Assembly (NCBI RefSeq): GCF_009755355.1
Contig: NZ_WQLB01000027.1
Coordinates: 1-61,020 of the forward strand
Length of the DNA stretch: 61,020 nucleotides
From: Deinococcus arboris
GTDB lineage: Bacteria > Deinococcota > Deinococci > Deinococcales > Deinococcaceae
Direction of reading: 5' to 3'
Within the stretch, counting starts at the first letter, position 1. Each line of letters begins with the position of its first letter. Below are positions 32,052-39,957 of the stretch, piece after piece. The notes under the pieces are model-generated. The model did not search any database, had not been told where the DNA came from, and saw nothing but the letters and a program-made list of their open reading frames with translations. A program made the translations under genes and the position numbers.

Positions 32052-33310
32052 CACGGCCCGGTTCTGAGGGGTTGCCCACTGTCTCGCTGCCGCTGACTGA
32101 CCCCAGCTTTGTGCGGGACCCCTACCCCCTGCTGGCCGAACTGCGCGCCGAGGCGCCGGTCTTCTACGACCCCGGCATGAACCGGCTGGTGCTGACCCGC
32201 CACGAAGACATCAGCGCCGTGCTGCGCAGCCGCCGCCTGGGCCGCAGCGCCCTGCACCGCTACTCACGCGACGAGCTGGGCTGGCCGCCCCCTGACCCAC
32301 GCCAGGCCACCTTTGACGCCTTTAACAGCAACCACCTGCTCGACAGCGAGCCGCCCAAGCACACCCGGCTGCGTTCACTGGTGCAGCTGGCCTTTACGCC
32401 CCGCCGGGTGGAGGCGCTGGCGGAGCGCATAGAAGCGATTCTGGAGGCGCAGGTGCGCGACCTGGGGCAGAGGGGCACCTTTGACCTGGTGGCCGACTAC
32501 GCCGAACCTCTGCCAGTCACCGTGATTGCCGAACTGCTGGGCGTGCCCGGCCCCGAGCGCCATCAGCTGCGGCCCTGGTCGGCCTCGATTGTCAAGCTGT
32601 ACGAACCGTCACCCAGCGCGGCCGACCAGGCCGAAGCCGAGCAGGCGGTGGTGGACTTCAGCGCCCTGCTGCGCGACCTGGCGGCCCAGCGCCGTGCCCA
32701 GCCCCAGGACGACCTGATTACGGCGCTGGTGCAGGCCGAGGAACACGGCGACCGCCTGACCGAGCAGGAACTGGTGGACACCTGCATTCTGCTCCTGAAC
32801 GCCGGACACGAAGCCAGCGTGAACGGCCTGTCGGGCGGGGTGCTGGCCCTGCTGCGCCAGCGGCACCACTGGGACGCCCTGGTGGAGGCGGCATACGCCG
32901 ACGATAGTCTGGCCATCTTTCGCCGGGCCATAGAAGAGCTGCTGCGTTTTGACACGCCGCTGCCCATGTTCGAGCGGATTGTGCTGGACCCGCTGGTCAT
33001 CGGCGGCGCGGCCCTGCAGCCTGGCGACCGCGTGAGCCTGCTGTACGCCAGTGGCAACCGGGACCCCGAGAAATTCACGGCCCCCGACGAACTTGACCTG
33101 GGCCGCGACCCCAACCCCCACCTGACCTTTGGGCTGGGCATTCACTACTGCCTGGGGGCGCCGCTGGCCCGGCTGGAACTGGCCCTGAGCCTGCGCGCCC
33201 TGTGCCGCACCCTGCCGAAGCTGCGCCTGGCCGACCCCGAAGAGCCGGGACATTACACTGGCGGCTTTGTCATTCGCGGCCTGGCACGGCTGGACGTGCA
33301 GCCGGGGTGA
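32048..33310 (+). CDS. Cytochrome P450
   Basis: A 420-residue class I bacterial P450 (heme-thiolate mono-oxygenase). Diagnostic sites: the I-helix [12 protein letters not shown], the K-helix EELLR (ExxR), and the heme loop [18 protein letters not shown] with Cys368 as the iron ligand. The I-helix reads AGHEAS where many P450s have AG-x-E/D-T, so the usual threonine of the proton relay is an alanine followed by serine. TTG 32048 overlaps the divIVA stop (TTGA). No ferredoxin or reductase gene is adjacent. Deinococcus uses a P450 (CYP287) as carotenoid C2-hydroxylase; I cannot say whether this is that enzyme. Confidence 0.93.
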   Translation: MTRPGSEGLPTVSLPLTDPSFVRDPYPLLAELRAEAPVFYDPGMNRLVLTRHEDISAVLRSRRLGRSALHRYSRDELGWPPPDPRQATFDAFNSNHLLDSEPPKHTRLRSLVQLAFTPRRVEALAERIEAILEAQVRDLGQRGTFDLVADYAEPLPVTVIAELLGVPGPERHQLRPWSASIVKLYEPSPSAADQAEAEQAVVDFSALLRDLAAQRRAQPQDDLITALVQAEEHGDRLTEQELVDTCILLLNAGHEASVNGLSGGVLALLRQRHHWDALVEAAYADDSLAIFRRAIEELLRFDTPLPMFERIVLDPLVIGGAALQPGDRVSLLYASGNRDPEKFTAPDELDLGRDPNPHLTFGLGIHYCLGAPLARLELALSLRALCRTLPKLRLADPEEPGHYTGGFVIRGLARLDVQPG

Positions 33311-34251
33311 AGGCCGCCACCCTGGCCGGCGTGTGGCCTATCGGCACCGTGTACCGGGTCACGCCCCTGGGTGGCGGCAGCATCAACGGGGCGTTCCAGG
33401 TTGACGCCGGGGCGGACCTGTTTCACCTGCGCGTGTACCGGGACCCCCGCAGAGAACGCGCCGAGCGGGAACTGGCGGCGGTCCAGGTGGCCCGCGCGGC
33501 GGGGGTGCCGACCCCAGCTCCTGTTCCCACGCAGCGTGGCGGCGTTCTGGCCAGACTGGGTGAGGACTGGGCAGCGCTGTTTGAACGGGCGCCGGGCCAG
33601 CCCATCCCCAGGGCCGACCTGAACCCGCAGACGGCTGCGGCCCTGGGGGCCTTCCTGGCCACCGTGCATGACCGGCTGCCGCCAGCGGTACCGCTTGAGG
33701 TGCCGCTCCTGGCCCCGCCAGCCAGCGTGGCGCGCACCGAGGAGCGGTTGAACGCCGTCCGCGCCGCCATCCTGGCTCTGCCTGACCTGAATACCACCGA
33801 CCGCTGGGCGCTGACCCGCTTGGAGCAGCGCCTCCTGCATCTGCGGACGGCACCTTTGCCTGACACGGTGCCCGATCTGCCCACACGGTTTTTGCACGGC
33901 GATTACCATGACGGCAACGTCCTGTTCTCTGCTGGCCAGCCCCATGCCCTGATTGACTGGGAACAAACCCGCCTGGCTCCCCGCGCCTGGGAACTTGTGC
34001 GCTGCCTGCACCTGAGCCTGGGCCTAGCCCCTGAGCTGTGCCAAGCGTTCTTGGCAGCCTACCGGACTCGTCTGCCGCTGTCCGCCGACGAGGTGCAGGC
34101 GGGCGCGGCCCTGTACGCCACCCTGCAGGAGCGCAACGTCTGGACCCTGGAAAGTGTCTATCTGCACGGCAATCCAGGGCCGCGCGCGTTTATTCAGCCG
34201 CCGCCGTATGTGCCTTTTCCAGTCAGCTGGGCACAGGCGGAGGTGACATAA
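33307..34251 (+). CDS. Aminoglycoside-phosphotransferase/homoserine-kinase-like kinase
   Basis: GTG 33307 overlaps the P450 stop (GTGA). The 314-residue product has the APH/choline-kinase fold: VTPLGGGSINGAFQV at the nucleotide loop, FHLRVYRD as the lysine-equivalent strand, the catalytic loop FLHGDYHDGNVLF (HxDxxxxN), and LIDWEQTRLAPRAWELVR carrying the Mg-binding Asp. It could phosphorylate a sugar, amino alcohol, homoserine or an antibiotic. Its position as last gene of yggS-divIVA-P450-kinase does not decide this. Its 3' end overlaps the convergent gene by 29 nt. Confidence 0.85.
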   Translation: MKAATLAGVWPIGTVYRVTPLGGGSINGAFQVDAGADLFHLRVYRDPRRERAERELAAVQVARAAGVPTPAPVPTQRGGVLARLGEDWAALFERAPGQPIPRADLNPQTAAALGAFLATVHDRLPPAVPLEVPLLAPPASVARTEERLNAVRAAILALPDLNTTDRWALTRLEQRLLHLRTAPLPDTVPDLPTRFLHGDYHDGNVLFSAGQPHALIDWEQTRLAPRAWELVRCLHLSLGLAPELCQAFLAAYRTRLPLSADEVQAGAALYATLQERNVWTLESVYLHGNPGPRAFIQPPPYVPFPVSWAQAEVT

Positions 34252-34924
34252 CAGCCCACCAGACCGGCGCCAGTTCGCCCGTCCTTGCCTGAGCGGCCGC
34301 TTCCTCGGGTTGCCCCAGCACCTGGAGCGCCAGCACGCGCGCCGGGCTGCGGGCTTCGCTCCGGTCCAGGGCCTTCCCAGCGGTCTGTGCCGCCTTGCGG
34401 GGATTGAGCCGGGCCTGAGCGGCGGCCAGCACCGCCAGCAGGTGTGCATCGGCCGGCTGCCCGCTCAGCTCAGCCACCTTGAGGCCTTCTGCCAGGGTGC
34501 GCAGCGCGGCGTAGGGGGCCGTCCCCGCCAGCAGCTCCTGCTCGGCCACAAGGGCCACGGCCGCCACAAGTCCGCCGCTATCGCCCTCAGCGCGGGCCAG
34601 GCGGCGGGCGCTCTGGGCGGCTGCACCGGCCTCGAGCGCAGCCAGTTGGTGCAGGGCGCGGGCTGTCAGCACTGCCGACCGGGCGCTGCTGGGCACCCCT
34701 TTCAGATCATTCAGGGCTGCCGCCGCCTCGCCCCGCCGCAACCAGGCCGCCGCCCTCAGCAGGGGGTCAGCTGTCCAGGCCAGCGTCAGCCCAGGCCGCC
34801 CCAACCGCAGAGCCAGCGCCGCCGCCTGTCTCTGATCAGACGGTGAAAGTGCCTCCCACAGCGCCTGCGCCTGTTCCGGCTGCTGGTCCAGGGCTTCACT
34901 CAGGGCCGCCAGCAAGTCCGACAT
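34223..34924 (-). CDS. Alanine-rich helical (TPR-like) hypothetical protein
   Basis: From ATG 34924 the product is 233 residues, very rich in Ala, Leu and Arg, and predicted to be nearly all helix (SDLLAALSEALDQQPEQAQALWEALSPSDQ..., LLRAAAWLRRGEAAAALNDLKGV). The spacing of small residues suggests degenerate tetratricopeptide-like repeats. There is no signal peptide or membrane segment. A CATAGT hexamer ends 7 nt before the ATG, consistent with a leaderless start. It converges on the kinase gene with a 29-nt overlap of coding ends. Function is unknown; a scaffold or adaptor role would be a guess. Confidence 0.65.
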   Translation of the reverse strand: MSDLLAALSEALDQQPEQAQALWEALSPSDQRQAAALALRLGRPGLTLAWTADPLLRAAAWLRRGEAAAALNDLKGVPSSARSAVLTARALHQLAALEAGAAAQSARRLARAEGDSGGLVAAVALVAEQELLAGTAPYAALRTLAEGLKVAELSGQPADAHLLAVLAAAQARLNPRKAAQTAGKALDRSEARSPARVLALQVLGQPEEAAAQARTGELAPVWWAVMSPPPVPS

Positions 34925-35147
34925 GGTCGCCACTATGGCACAGGGCCAGCACGCGCGACCTGGCAAACTCAGGCTCACCGAACAGCGAAAAACACCGCGC
35001 CTCACCCTCTGCAAGAGCCCAGAATTGCTCTATCGGCGGCCCTTCACTTCATCCCAGGGCGTAGTCCCTTTTCCGGGTCTTGCCCATTCGGCTGAACTTC
35101 AGCCTGAGCGTGTTCCGTTCGAGTGGGCTGCAAAAGAAGACGAGGCC

Positions 35148-35174
35148 AGATAGGACGCCGTTTGCGCCTTATCT
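35148..35174. terminator. Imperfect hairpin downstream of the small HTH gene
   Basis: AGATAGGACGCC (35148-35159) pairs imperfectly with GCGCCTTATCT (35164-35174). It lies about 40 nt past the stop of the minus-strand HTH gene and may end its transcript; no T-tract follows. Confidence 0.35.
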
Positions 35175-35212
35175 ATGCCTCGGTGCCTAGAACTGTTTGG
35201 TGTGTCCAGAAG

Positions 35213-35416
35213 TTACGCGCTCAGCGCCAGGTCCAGCCCCAGAAACCGCCATAGCGAGCGGCGGGGCACCCGCAGGCCACTGGGATGCTCGACCGCACTC
35301 AGGCGGCCGTCCCGAATCCAGCGGCGCACGGTGCGTTCGTGGGTGCCGGTAAAGTCAGCCACTTCGCTGACCTTGAGCAGTTTGGGCATGTTCTGGTACT
35401 GGTTGGATAGGGTCAC
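35213..35416 (-). CDS. Small MerR/excisionase-like DNA-binding protein
   Basis: The 67-residue product is one winged-helix module of the HTH_17/excisionase type: LLKVSEVADFTGTHERTVRRWIRDGRLSAVEHPSGLRVPRRSLWRFL. Such proteins act as excisionases, plasmid or phage regulators, or small transcription factors. The GTG at 35416 has GGAGG 7 nt upstream and overlaps the stop of the small upstream frame (GTGA), implying translational coupling. No integrase, attachment site or other mobile genes are nearby, so an isolated regulator or remnant of a mobile element are both possible. Confidence 0.75.
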   Translation of the reverse strand: MTLSNQYQNMPKLLKVSEVADFTGTHERTVRRWIRDGRLSAVEHPSGLRVPRRSLWRFLGLDLALSA

Positions 35417-35568
35417 TTTGGGCCTCCTTCAACGCAGCGGGGCTGCACAGAGGCAGCCCCACAGTCACACTCAGTTGTCACGGCGTCAGACGCCTTGATG
35501 TCGCAGCCGCTGGCCATACCGCCTGGCCCACCGCTGCGGCGCGGCCAGAGGGAGAAGAGACGGGTCAT
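35413..35568 (-). CDS. Possible 51-residue cysteine-containing protein coupled to the HTH gene
   Basis: From ATG 35568 the frame reads MTRLFSLWPRRSGGPGG, then a segment with three to four cysteines (GCDIK, ECDCGA, QPRCVEGG), and stops in a GTGA overlap with the HTH gene. The overlap and the strong ribosome site for the HTH gene inside its end favour a real coupled gene. Against it: no ribosome site precedes the ATG. A TTGACA (35604-35609, minus strand) and TAAGCA 17 nt later could form a promoter that leaves a leader of only a few bases. The cysteines could bind zinc or iron; this is speculation. The frame could also start at GTG 35598. Confidence 0.4.
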   Translation of the reverse strand: MTRLFSLWPRRSGGPGGMASGCDIKASDAVTTECDCGAASVQPRCVEGGPK

Positions 35569-35798
35569 ACGCTTCAACTTGCTTAAACCGTAGCACACTG
35601 CCTGTCAAGCCGGGGTCAGGGTTGCCTTACCTGTTTCTTGAGACGCCGCCCGCCCACGCGCAGGGCGGCGCAGGCCGCGCAGCAGCCCCAGACGCCGTTT
35701 TGCATTACAGTCGGGCACAGAATGACCAGGCTTCCGGCAGCGCCGCTCTGTTTCTCCACGCTTCTTTTCTGTCTGGGCCTGCGCCGCCCCGGTGCCGC

Positions 35799-36575
35799 GT
35801 GAGCCTGCTTGATCAGCTTTCGGGCACCCTGGTCAACGTGGGCACCGTGCTGGGGGGCACGGCCCTGGGCCTGCTGATTGGCCACCGCCTGCCCGAACGT
35901 ACCCAGCGCACCCTGCTGCAAACCCTGAGTCTGGTGACGCTGTTTATCGGCCTGGACATGGCCGGCAGCCTGAACCGCGTTCAGGGCGGCGCGGTGCCCG
36001 GCGTGATTCTGGCCCTGGTCAGCCTGGCCCTCGGCGCGGTGCTGGGCGAGGCGCTGAACATTGAAGAGCGGCTGGAGCGCCTGGGAGACACCCTGAAACG
36101 TCGGTTCCGGGGCGGCGGCCGCTTTACGGAAGGCTTTGTGGCCGCCAGCCTGCTGTTCTGTATTGGCCCCATGACCGTGGTGGGCGGGTTGCAAAACGGC
36201 CTGACGGGCGACGCGTCAACCTACATCCTCAAAAGCACCCTGGACGGGATTGCCGCGCTGGCGCTGGCCGGCGCTTACGGCATCGGCGTGGGGTTCAGCG
36301 CTGTCACAGTGCTGCTGCTGCAGGGTGGGATTAGCCTGGCTGCCGGCGCCCTGGCAAGTGGGCTGCTGGGCGGCGCCGACCCCGACCTTCTGAAGACCAA
36401 CCCCTACGTCCTGCTGGTCACGGGCGCGGGTGGCCTGACCATTATCGGCATCAGCTGGAACCTGATGCTGGCCGGGCTGGGTTTTGAAGACCGCCGGGTG
36501 CGGGTCGGCAGCCTCCTGCCGGCGTTGCTGCTGGCGCCGCTGGCCCTGTGGCTGGCCACCCGCCTGAGCAGCTGA
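35799..36575 (+). CDS. DUF554 integral membrane protein
   Basis: From GTG 35799 the product has 258 residues and about seven hydrophobic segments, starting SLLDQLSGTLVNVGTVLGGTALGLLIG. The DUF554 signatures GxxxNxxTVLxG, LGAVLGEALNIEERLERLG, and FCIGPMTVVGGLQNGLTGDASTYILKSTLDG are all present. Members are predicted inner-membrane transporters of unknown substrate. It stands alone, divergent from the HTH pair. The longer frame upstream (from 35622) lacks a ribosome site and is rich in Pro/Ala/Gly, so the internal GTG is preferred. Confidence 0.88.
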   Translation: MSLLDQLSGTLVNVGTVLGGTALGLLIGHRLPERTQRTLLQTLSLVTLFIGLDMAGSLNRVQGGAVPGVILALVSLALGAVLGEALNIEERLERLGDTLKRRFRGGGRFTEGFVAASLLFCIGPMTVVGGLQNGLTGDASTYILKSTLDGIAALALAGAYGIGVGFSAVTVLLLQGGISLAAGALASGLLGGADPDLLKTNPYVLLVTGAGGLTIIGISWNLMLAGLGFEDRRVRVGSLLPALLLAPLALWLATRLSS

Positions 36576-37072
36576 GTACATGAGGACGAGGAGCAGTTTC
36601 ATGCCAGGACTAGACCAGCAGCTTGCCCTTTTTAGAGAAGCGCCTCCTTCTCGTTCTCGAAAGTAGAGTGCGGCCGATTGCGAGGAGTCACAGTTGTTTT
36701 CTCCGTATTGCAGGCGAAACAGGTGAAGCCGACGAGGTCTGATCGGAAAGCGGCCGGCTCCCCCAGAGTTTGACCAGAGCCAGACCCTCCAAAGAGCCGA
36801 GGCAGCATGCCCCCTTCACGCGGAATACCAACTCCGTCACACTGCTGCGGTTGATCTGTACAACAGAGCGGGGCCATCTCGGATGTTGCAGCCTACCCCG
36901 GTTAGTTAGCCCTGGTCGAACTGGTCATCTCTAAGGGGAACCAAGCTCTCAAAACAACCCGCTCATTCTTGACAGACCCTTAAAGCGCTCTTGAGAAAGT
37001 CTTGCTGCAACAGTCTTTTTCAGTCTTCGGTCAGTTTTGTGCCTTACGGTGGCCCCATACCAAGGAGGCACC
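36576..37072. other. 497-nt gap upstream of the surface-protein gene
   Basis: No credible gene on either strand. It is less GC-rich than average and contains a TTGACA at 36969-36974 that could be a -35 for the downstream gene, although no good -10 sits 17 nt beyond. The last 15 nt hold the ribosome site AAGGAGG of the next gene. Confidence 0.45.
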
Positions 37073-38305
37073 ATGAACACGAAAGGCACCCTGACCCTGA
37101 CTGCCCTGCTCGGCCTGAGCTTGGCCGCCGCCAGCCCCGCCAAGATTACTGCCCAGAGCATCATCGTGAACCCGGTCGAGACCAAGCTGAACGTTGAAGT
37201 CTGGGTGAACAAAGACGCCAGCGGCAAGGCCAATCCCACTTACCGCAAGGGCGAGCGCCTGAACGCTGCCGTAAAAACCAACCAGGACGCCTACGTGTAC
37301 CTGTTTAATGTCAACGCCAACGGCGAGATTGACCTGTTTTATCCCAATAGTTACGAGGAAAGTAACTTCGTCAAGGCCGGCGTGACCCGGGTCTTTCCTC
37401 CTCAGGGCGCGAAATACACCCTGACGGTGGGCGGCCCCAATGGGCAGGACCGCCTGCTGGCACTGGCCAGCAAGAAAGAACTGGACCTGAATGACATTGC
37501 CCGCTTTGCCGAGAATCAGGGCTTTGCCGAGGTCCGGGTCAAGGGGCAGGACAATCTGGCCCGCGCCCTGAGCATCGTGGTCAATCCTCTGCCGGCCGAC
37601 GGCTGGACCACAGACGTGGTGACCTTCCGGGTGGGCGGCACCCCCGTGCAGGGCAGCGCGACAGGCACGGTGACCGTGACGCCCGGCCAGGGCCAGTCCC
37701 CAGCACCCCAACCTCAGCCGCAGCCCACCCCCAACACCAGCATTGAGCCCGGTGAAAAACAGGACGGCAGCCGTGATCAGGCGATGGTTGACGCCTACGC
37801 ACGCCTGAAGGGCGAAGAGAGCCTGGGCACCGCCACCACCTACGCCTTGGCCTGGGGCGACGGCCTGTGGCAGAAGTTCGGTGGGGTGGGCGCCTATGGG
37901 GACGCCGTGTTGCTGCACGCCAACGGGTCCAGCCGCTCTTATGCGGTGCACGGGGCGCTGCTGGAACGTTACCTGGCGCTGGCCAAGACCGAGAACGGGG
38001 GCGTGCGTCCTCCCAGCCGCCTGGGCTGGGCCGCCGGTGACGAGAAGGTCATTCCGCGCAACACCTACGGCACCAGCGGCCTGTACGGCTTTTTCCAAAG
38101 TGGTGCCCTATACGGCACCGAGAAGTACGGCACCTTCTGGCTCACAGGCGACGTCCTGAAGACCTATCAGGGTCTGGGCGGCAGCGGCTCTTTCCTGGGC
38201 TTTCCCACCCGCGACCAGTACCAGTTGAGCGGCGCCTGGGCGGCCGACTTTGAAGGCGGCACTATCCGCACCGTCAACGGCGTGCCGAAGGTGTACCGCA
38301 AGTAA
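37073..38305 (+). CDS. Secreted DUF4384 protein with C-terminal LGFP repeats
   Basis: ATG 37073 follows AAGGAGG. The 410-residue product has a signal peptide (MNTKGTLTLTALLGLSLAAASPA). Residues about 50-130 match DUF4384 (GERLNAAVKTNQDAYVYLFNVNANGEIDLFYPNSYEESN), a domain found in envelope and S-layer-linked proteins. A Pro/Gln linker (PAPQPQPQPTPN) follows. The C-terminal half carries LGFP-type repeats (LGWAAGDEKVIPRNTYGTSGLYGFFQSGALYGTEKYGTFWLTG, LGFPTRDQY), known in actinobacteria to bind cell-wall glycans. The protein is probably a cell-surface factor attached through its repeats. The strong terminator that follows suggests a single-gene unit. Confidence 0.85.
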   Translation: MNTKGTLTLTALLGLSLAAASPAKITAQSIIVNPVETKLNVEVWVNKDASGKANPTYRKGERLNAAVKTNQDAYVYLFNVNANGEIDLFYPNSYEESNFVKAGVTRVFPPQGAKYTLTVGGPNGQDRLLALASKKELDLNDIARFAENQGFAEVRVKGQDNLARALSIVVNPLPADGWTTDVVTFRVGGTPVQGSATGTVTVTPGQGQSPAPQPQPQPTPNTSIEPGEKQDGSRDQAMVDAYARLKGEESLGTATTYALAWGDGLWQKFGGVGAYGDAVLLHANGSSRSYAVHGALLERYLALAKTENGGVRPPSRLGWAAGDEKVIPRNTYGTSGLYGFFQSGALYGTEKYGTFWLTGDVLKTYQGLGGSGSFLGFPTRDQYQLSGAWAADFEGGTIRTVNGVPKVYRK

Positions 38306-38327
38306 CCGGAAGCTATAAATGTTCAGC

Positions 38328-38347
38328 CCCCGGCCACTTGGCCGGGG
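38328..38347 (+). terminator. Intrinsic terminator of the DUF4384-LGFP gene
   Basis: CCCCGGCC (38328-38335) and GGCCGGGG (38340-38347) flank the loop ACTT and run into TTTCT. Confidence 0.88.
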
Positions 38348-38670
38348 TTTCTGCTGATGGTCGTGCAACGATCACCCCGGTCTCGCCTCCCGACCGGCCT
38401 GACTGAAGATGAGACAACCGATGAGAGTCGCCGGGGAGTCATTCAGCCATTCATCAGTCACGTGGTCTACACTGGCTTCAGTTCCAAGAGGTTAAGACCA
38501 ATTTGATCTGTGTGCGGCTGGGCGCCGAGTGTGACCCAGCTCTGGCTTCTCCCGCTTCGTCCGCTGCAATGTGCGCGGCGGCCTGCGGGTTCCAATTGGC
38601 CCTGGGGCGTGGCCGGTCACGTTCCTCCGCTTCCTCGCCTCTCTTGCAGACTGAACAGGTTCCAGCAACT

Positions 38671-38695
38671 GCCGCGCCCCTGGCCAGGGCGCGGC
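38671..38695 (-). terminator. Hairpin downstream of nspC
   Basis: GCCGCGCCC (38671-38679) and GGGCGCGGC (38687-38695) flank a 7-nt loop, 12 nt past the minus-strand nspC stop. The following T-tract is weak. Confidence 0.65.
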
Positions 38696-38707
38696 TTGCT
38701 GTGCACT

Positions 38708-39928
38708 TCAGCTCAGTTTGGCCTTGAATTCTTCGTAGCCGAAGGTTTTGACACGCTCGTAAGCACCGTCCAGTTTCAGAATGCCGATATCGGGGTGCTT
38801 GACGCCGTTAAAAAAGGTCGTCTTGACCATCGTGTAATGAATCATGTCGTCAAAGACCACGCGGTCACCGATTGCCAGCGGCTGCTCAAAGACGTATTCG
38901 CCCACCACGTCACCGGCGAGGCAGGTGGTGCCGCCAATCAGGTAAGCGTGGCCGGGGGGGGCGTCCACCGCTTCCCGGTGGTCATGTTCGGGGGGATCGC
39001 CGGCACCCAAAATGCGGGGGCGGTAAGGCATTTCCAGCACATCCGGCATATGCGCCGACACAGAAATGTCCAGCAGCACAGCGTCTTTAACATTGTGCAC
39101 CACGTCCAGCACGCTGCTGACCAGCCAGCCCGTCTGCCAGCCAAAAGCGCTGCCCGGCTCCAGGATGACGTGGACGCCCCACTTCTCCCGGAAGGCCCGT
39201 ACCACCCGAATGAGGCGCGGAAGGTCGTAGCCCTCGCGGGTCATCAGGTGGCCGCCGCCGAAGTTGACCCATTTCACTTGCGTCAGCACATCACCGAAGT
39301 TGCGCTCCAACACCTCCAGGGTGCGCTCCAGGGTGTCACTGTCCTTCTCGCACAGGGTATGGAAGTGCAGGCCGTCCACGCCGTCCATCAGGTCAGCGCG
39401 AAATTCCCGGCGGGTAACCCCCAGGCGGGAAAAGGGGCCAGCGGGGTTATACAGGTCCGTTTCGACCTCGGCGTATTCAGGGTTGACGCGAATGCCGACG
39501 TGGATGGTCCGGCCTCCAGCCCGCGCCGCCTCGACCTGGGGCTTAAACCGCTGCCACTGCGAGAAGGAATTGAACACCAGGTGGTCGGCCAGTTCCAGAA
39601 TGCGGGGAAAGTCCTCGTCGCTGTAGGCCGGAGCGTACACATGCACCTCGCCCTGCATTTCTTCCTTGGCCAGGAGCGCTTCGTTCAAGCTGCTGGCGGT
39701 GGCCCCGGTGATTCCATACTCGCGCAGCTGCGGGAAGGCCGACCACATGGAAAACCCCTTGAACGCCACAATAATCTGCGCCCCACTTTCGCGCTGCACG
39801 TGGGCAATCAGGGTGAGGTTGCGGCGCAGGCGCGATTCGTCCAGCACGAAGGCCGGACTGGGAATAGCCGTGAAGTCCACGGTGTCGGCCGGGGTCACGG
39901 CAGGAAGGATGAGGTCAGAAGCCGTCAT
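38708..39928 (-). CDS. nspC: Carboxynorspermidine/carboxyspermidine decarboxylase
   Basis: NspC is a PLP enzyme that decarboxylates carboxy(nor)spermidine in the alternative polyamine pathway, which avoids S-adenosylmethionine decarboxylase. The 406-residue alanine-racemase-fold protein has the PLP lysine in VAFKGFSMW (Lys57), HVGIRVNPEYAEVETDLYNP, DGLHFHTLCEKDSDTLERTL, NFGGGHLMTREGYD, LEPGSAFGWQTGW, and CLAGDVVGEY, where the Cys-Asp pair binds substrate. Its partner carboxynorspermidine synthase is not in the window. A TACCCT hexamer ends 7 nt before ATG 39928, so the transcript is probably leaderless. Confidence 0.95.
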   Translation of the reverse strand: MTASDLILPAVTPADTVDFTAIPSPAFVLDESRLRRNLTLIAHVQRESGAQIIVAFKGFSMWSAFPQLREYGITGATASSLNEALLAKEEMQGEVHVYAPAYSDEDFPRILELADHLVFNSFSQWQRFKPQVEAARAGGRTIHVGIRVNPEYAEVETDLYNPAGPFSRLGVTRREFRADLMDGVDGLHFHTLCEKDSDTLERTLEVLERNFGDVLTQVKWVNFGGGHLMTREGYDLPRLIRVVRAFREKWGVHVILEPGSAFGWQTGWLVSSVLDVVHNVKDAVLLDISVSAHMPDVLEMPYRPRILGAGDPPEHDHREAVDAPPGHAYLIGGTTCLAGDVVGEYVFEQPLAIGDRVVFDDMIHYTMVKTTFFNGVKHPDIGILKLDGAYERVKTFGYEEFKAKLS

Positions 39929-39935
39929 GCTGCAC

Positions 39936-39941
39936 AGGGTA
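39936..39941 (-). promoter_or_regulatory. -10 element TACCCT for leaderless nspC
   Basis: TACCCT on the minus strand ends 7 nt before ATG 39928. Confidence 0.6.
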
Positions 39942-39957
39942 ACGGCTGAGGCAGGTG

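Larger units (their letters stand above)
38306..38707. other. 402-nt gap between convergent genes
   Basis: Holds the terminators of both flanking genes (38328-38347 and 38671-38695). The remaining ~300 nt show no supported gene; frames there have no ribosome site. Confidence 0.5.

Noticed and set aside
35213..35598. Integrated element with attachment sites around the excisionase-like gene
   Set aside because: No integrase, no direct repeats flanking the pair, and no tRNA gene nearby.
36632..36877. 81-codon minus-strand frame with several Cys
   Set aside because: No ribosome site, Cys residues not in a metal-binding pattern, no coupling with a neighbour.
38510..39949. 479-codon plus-strand frame opposite nspC
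   Set aside because: Antisense of a well-supported decarboxylase; no start signal.
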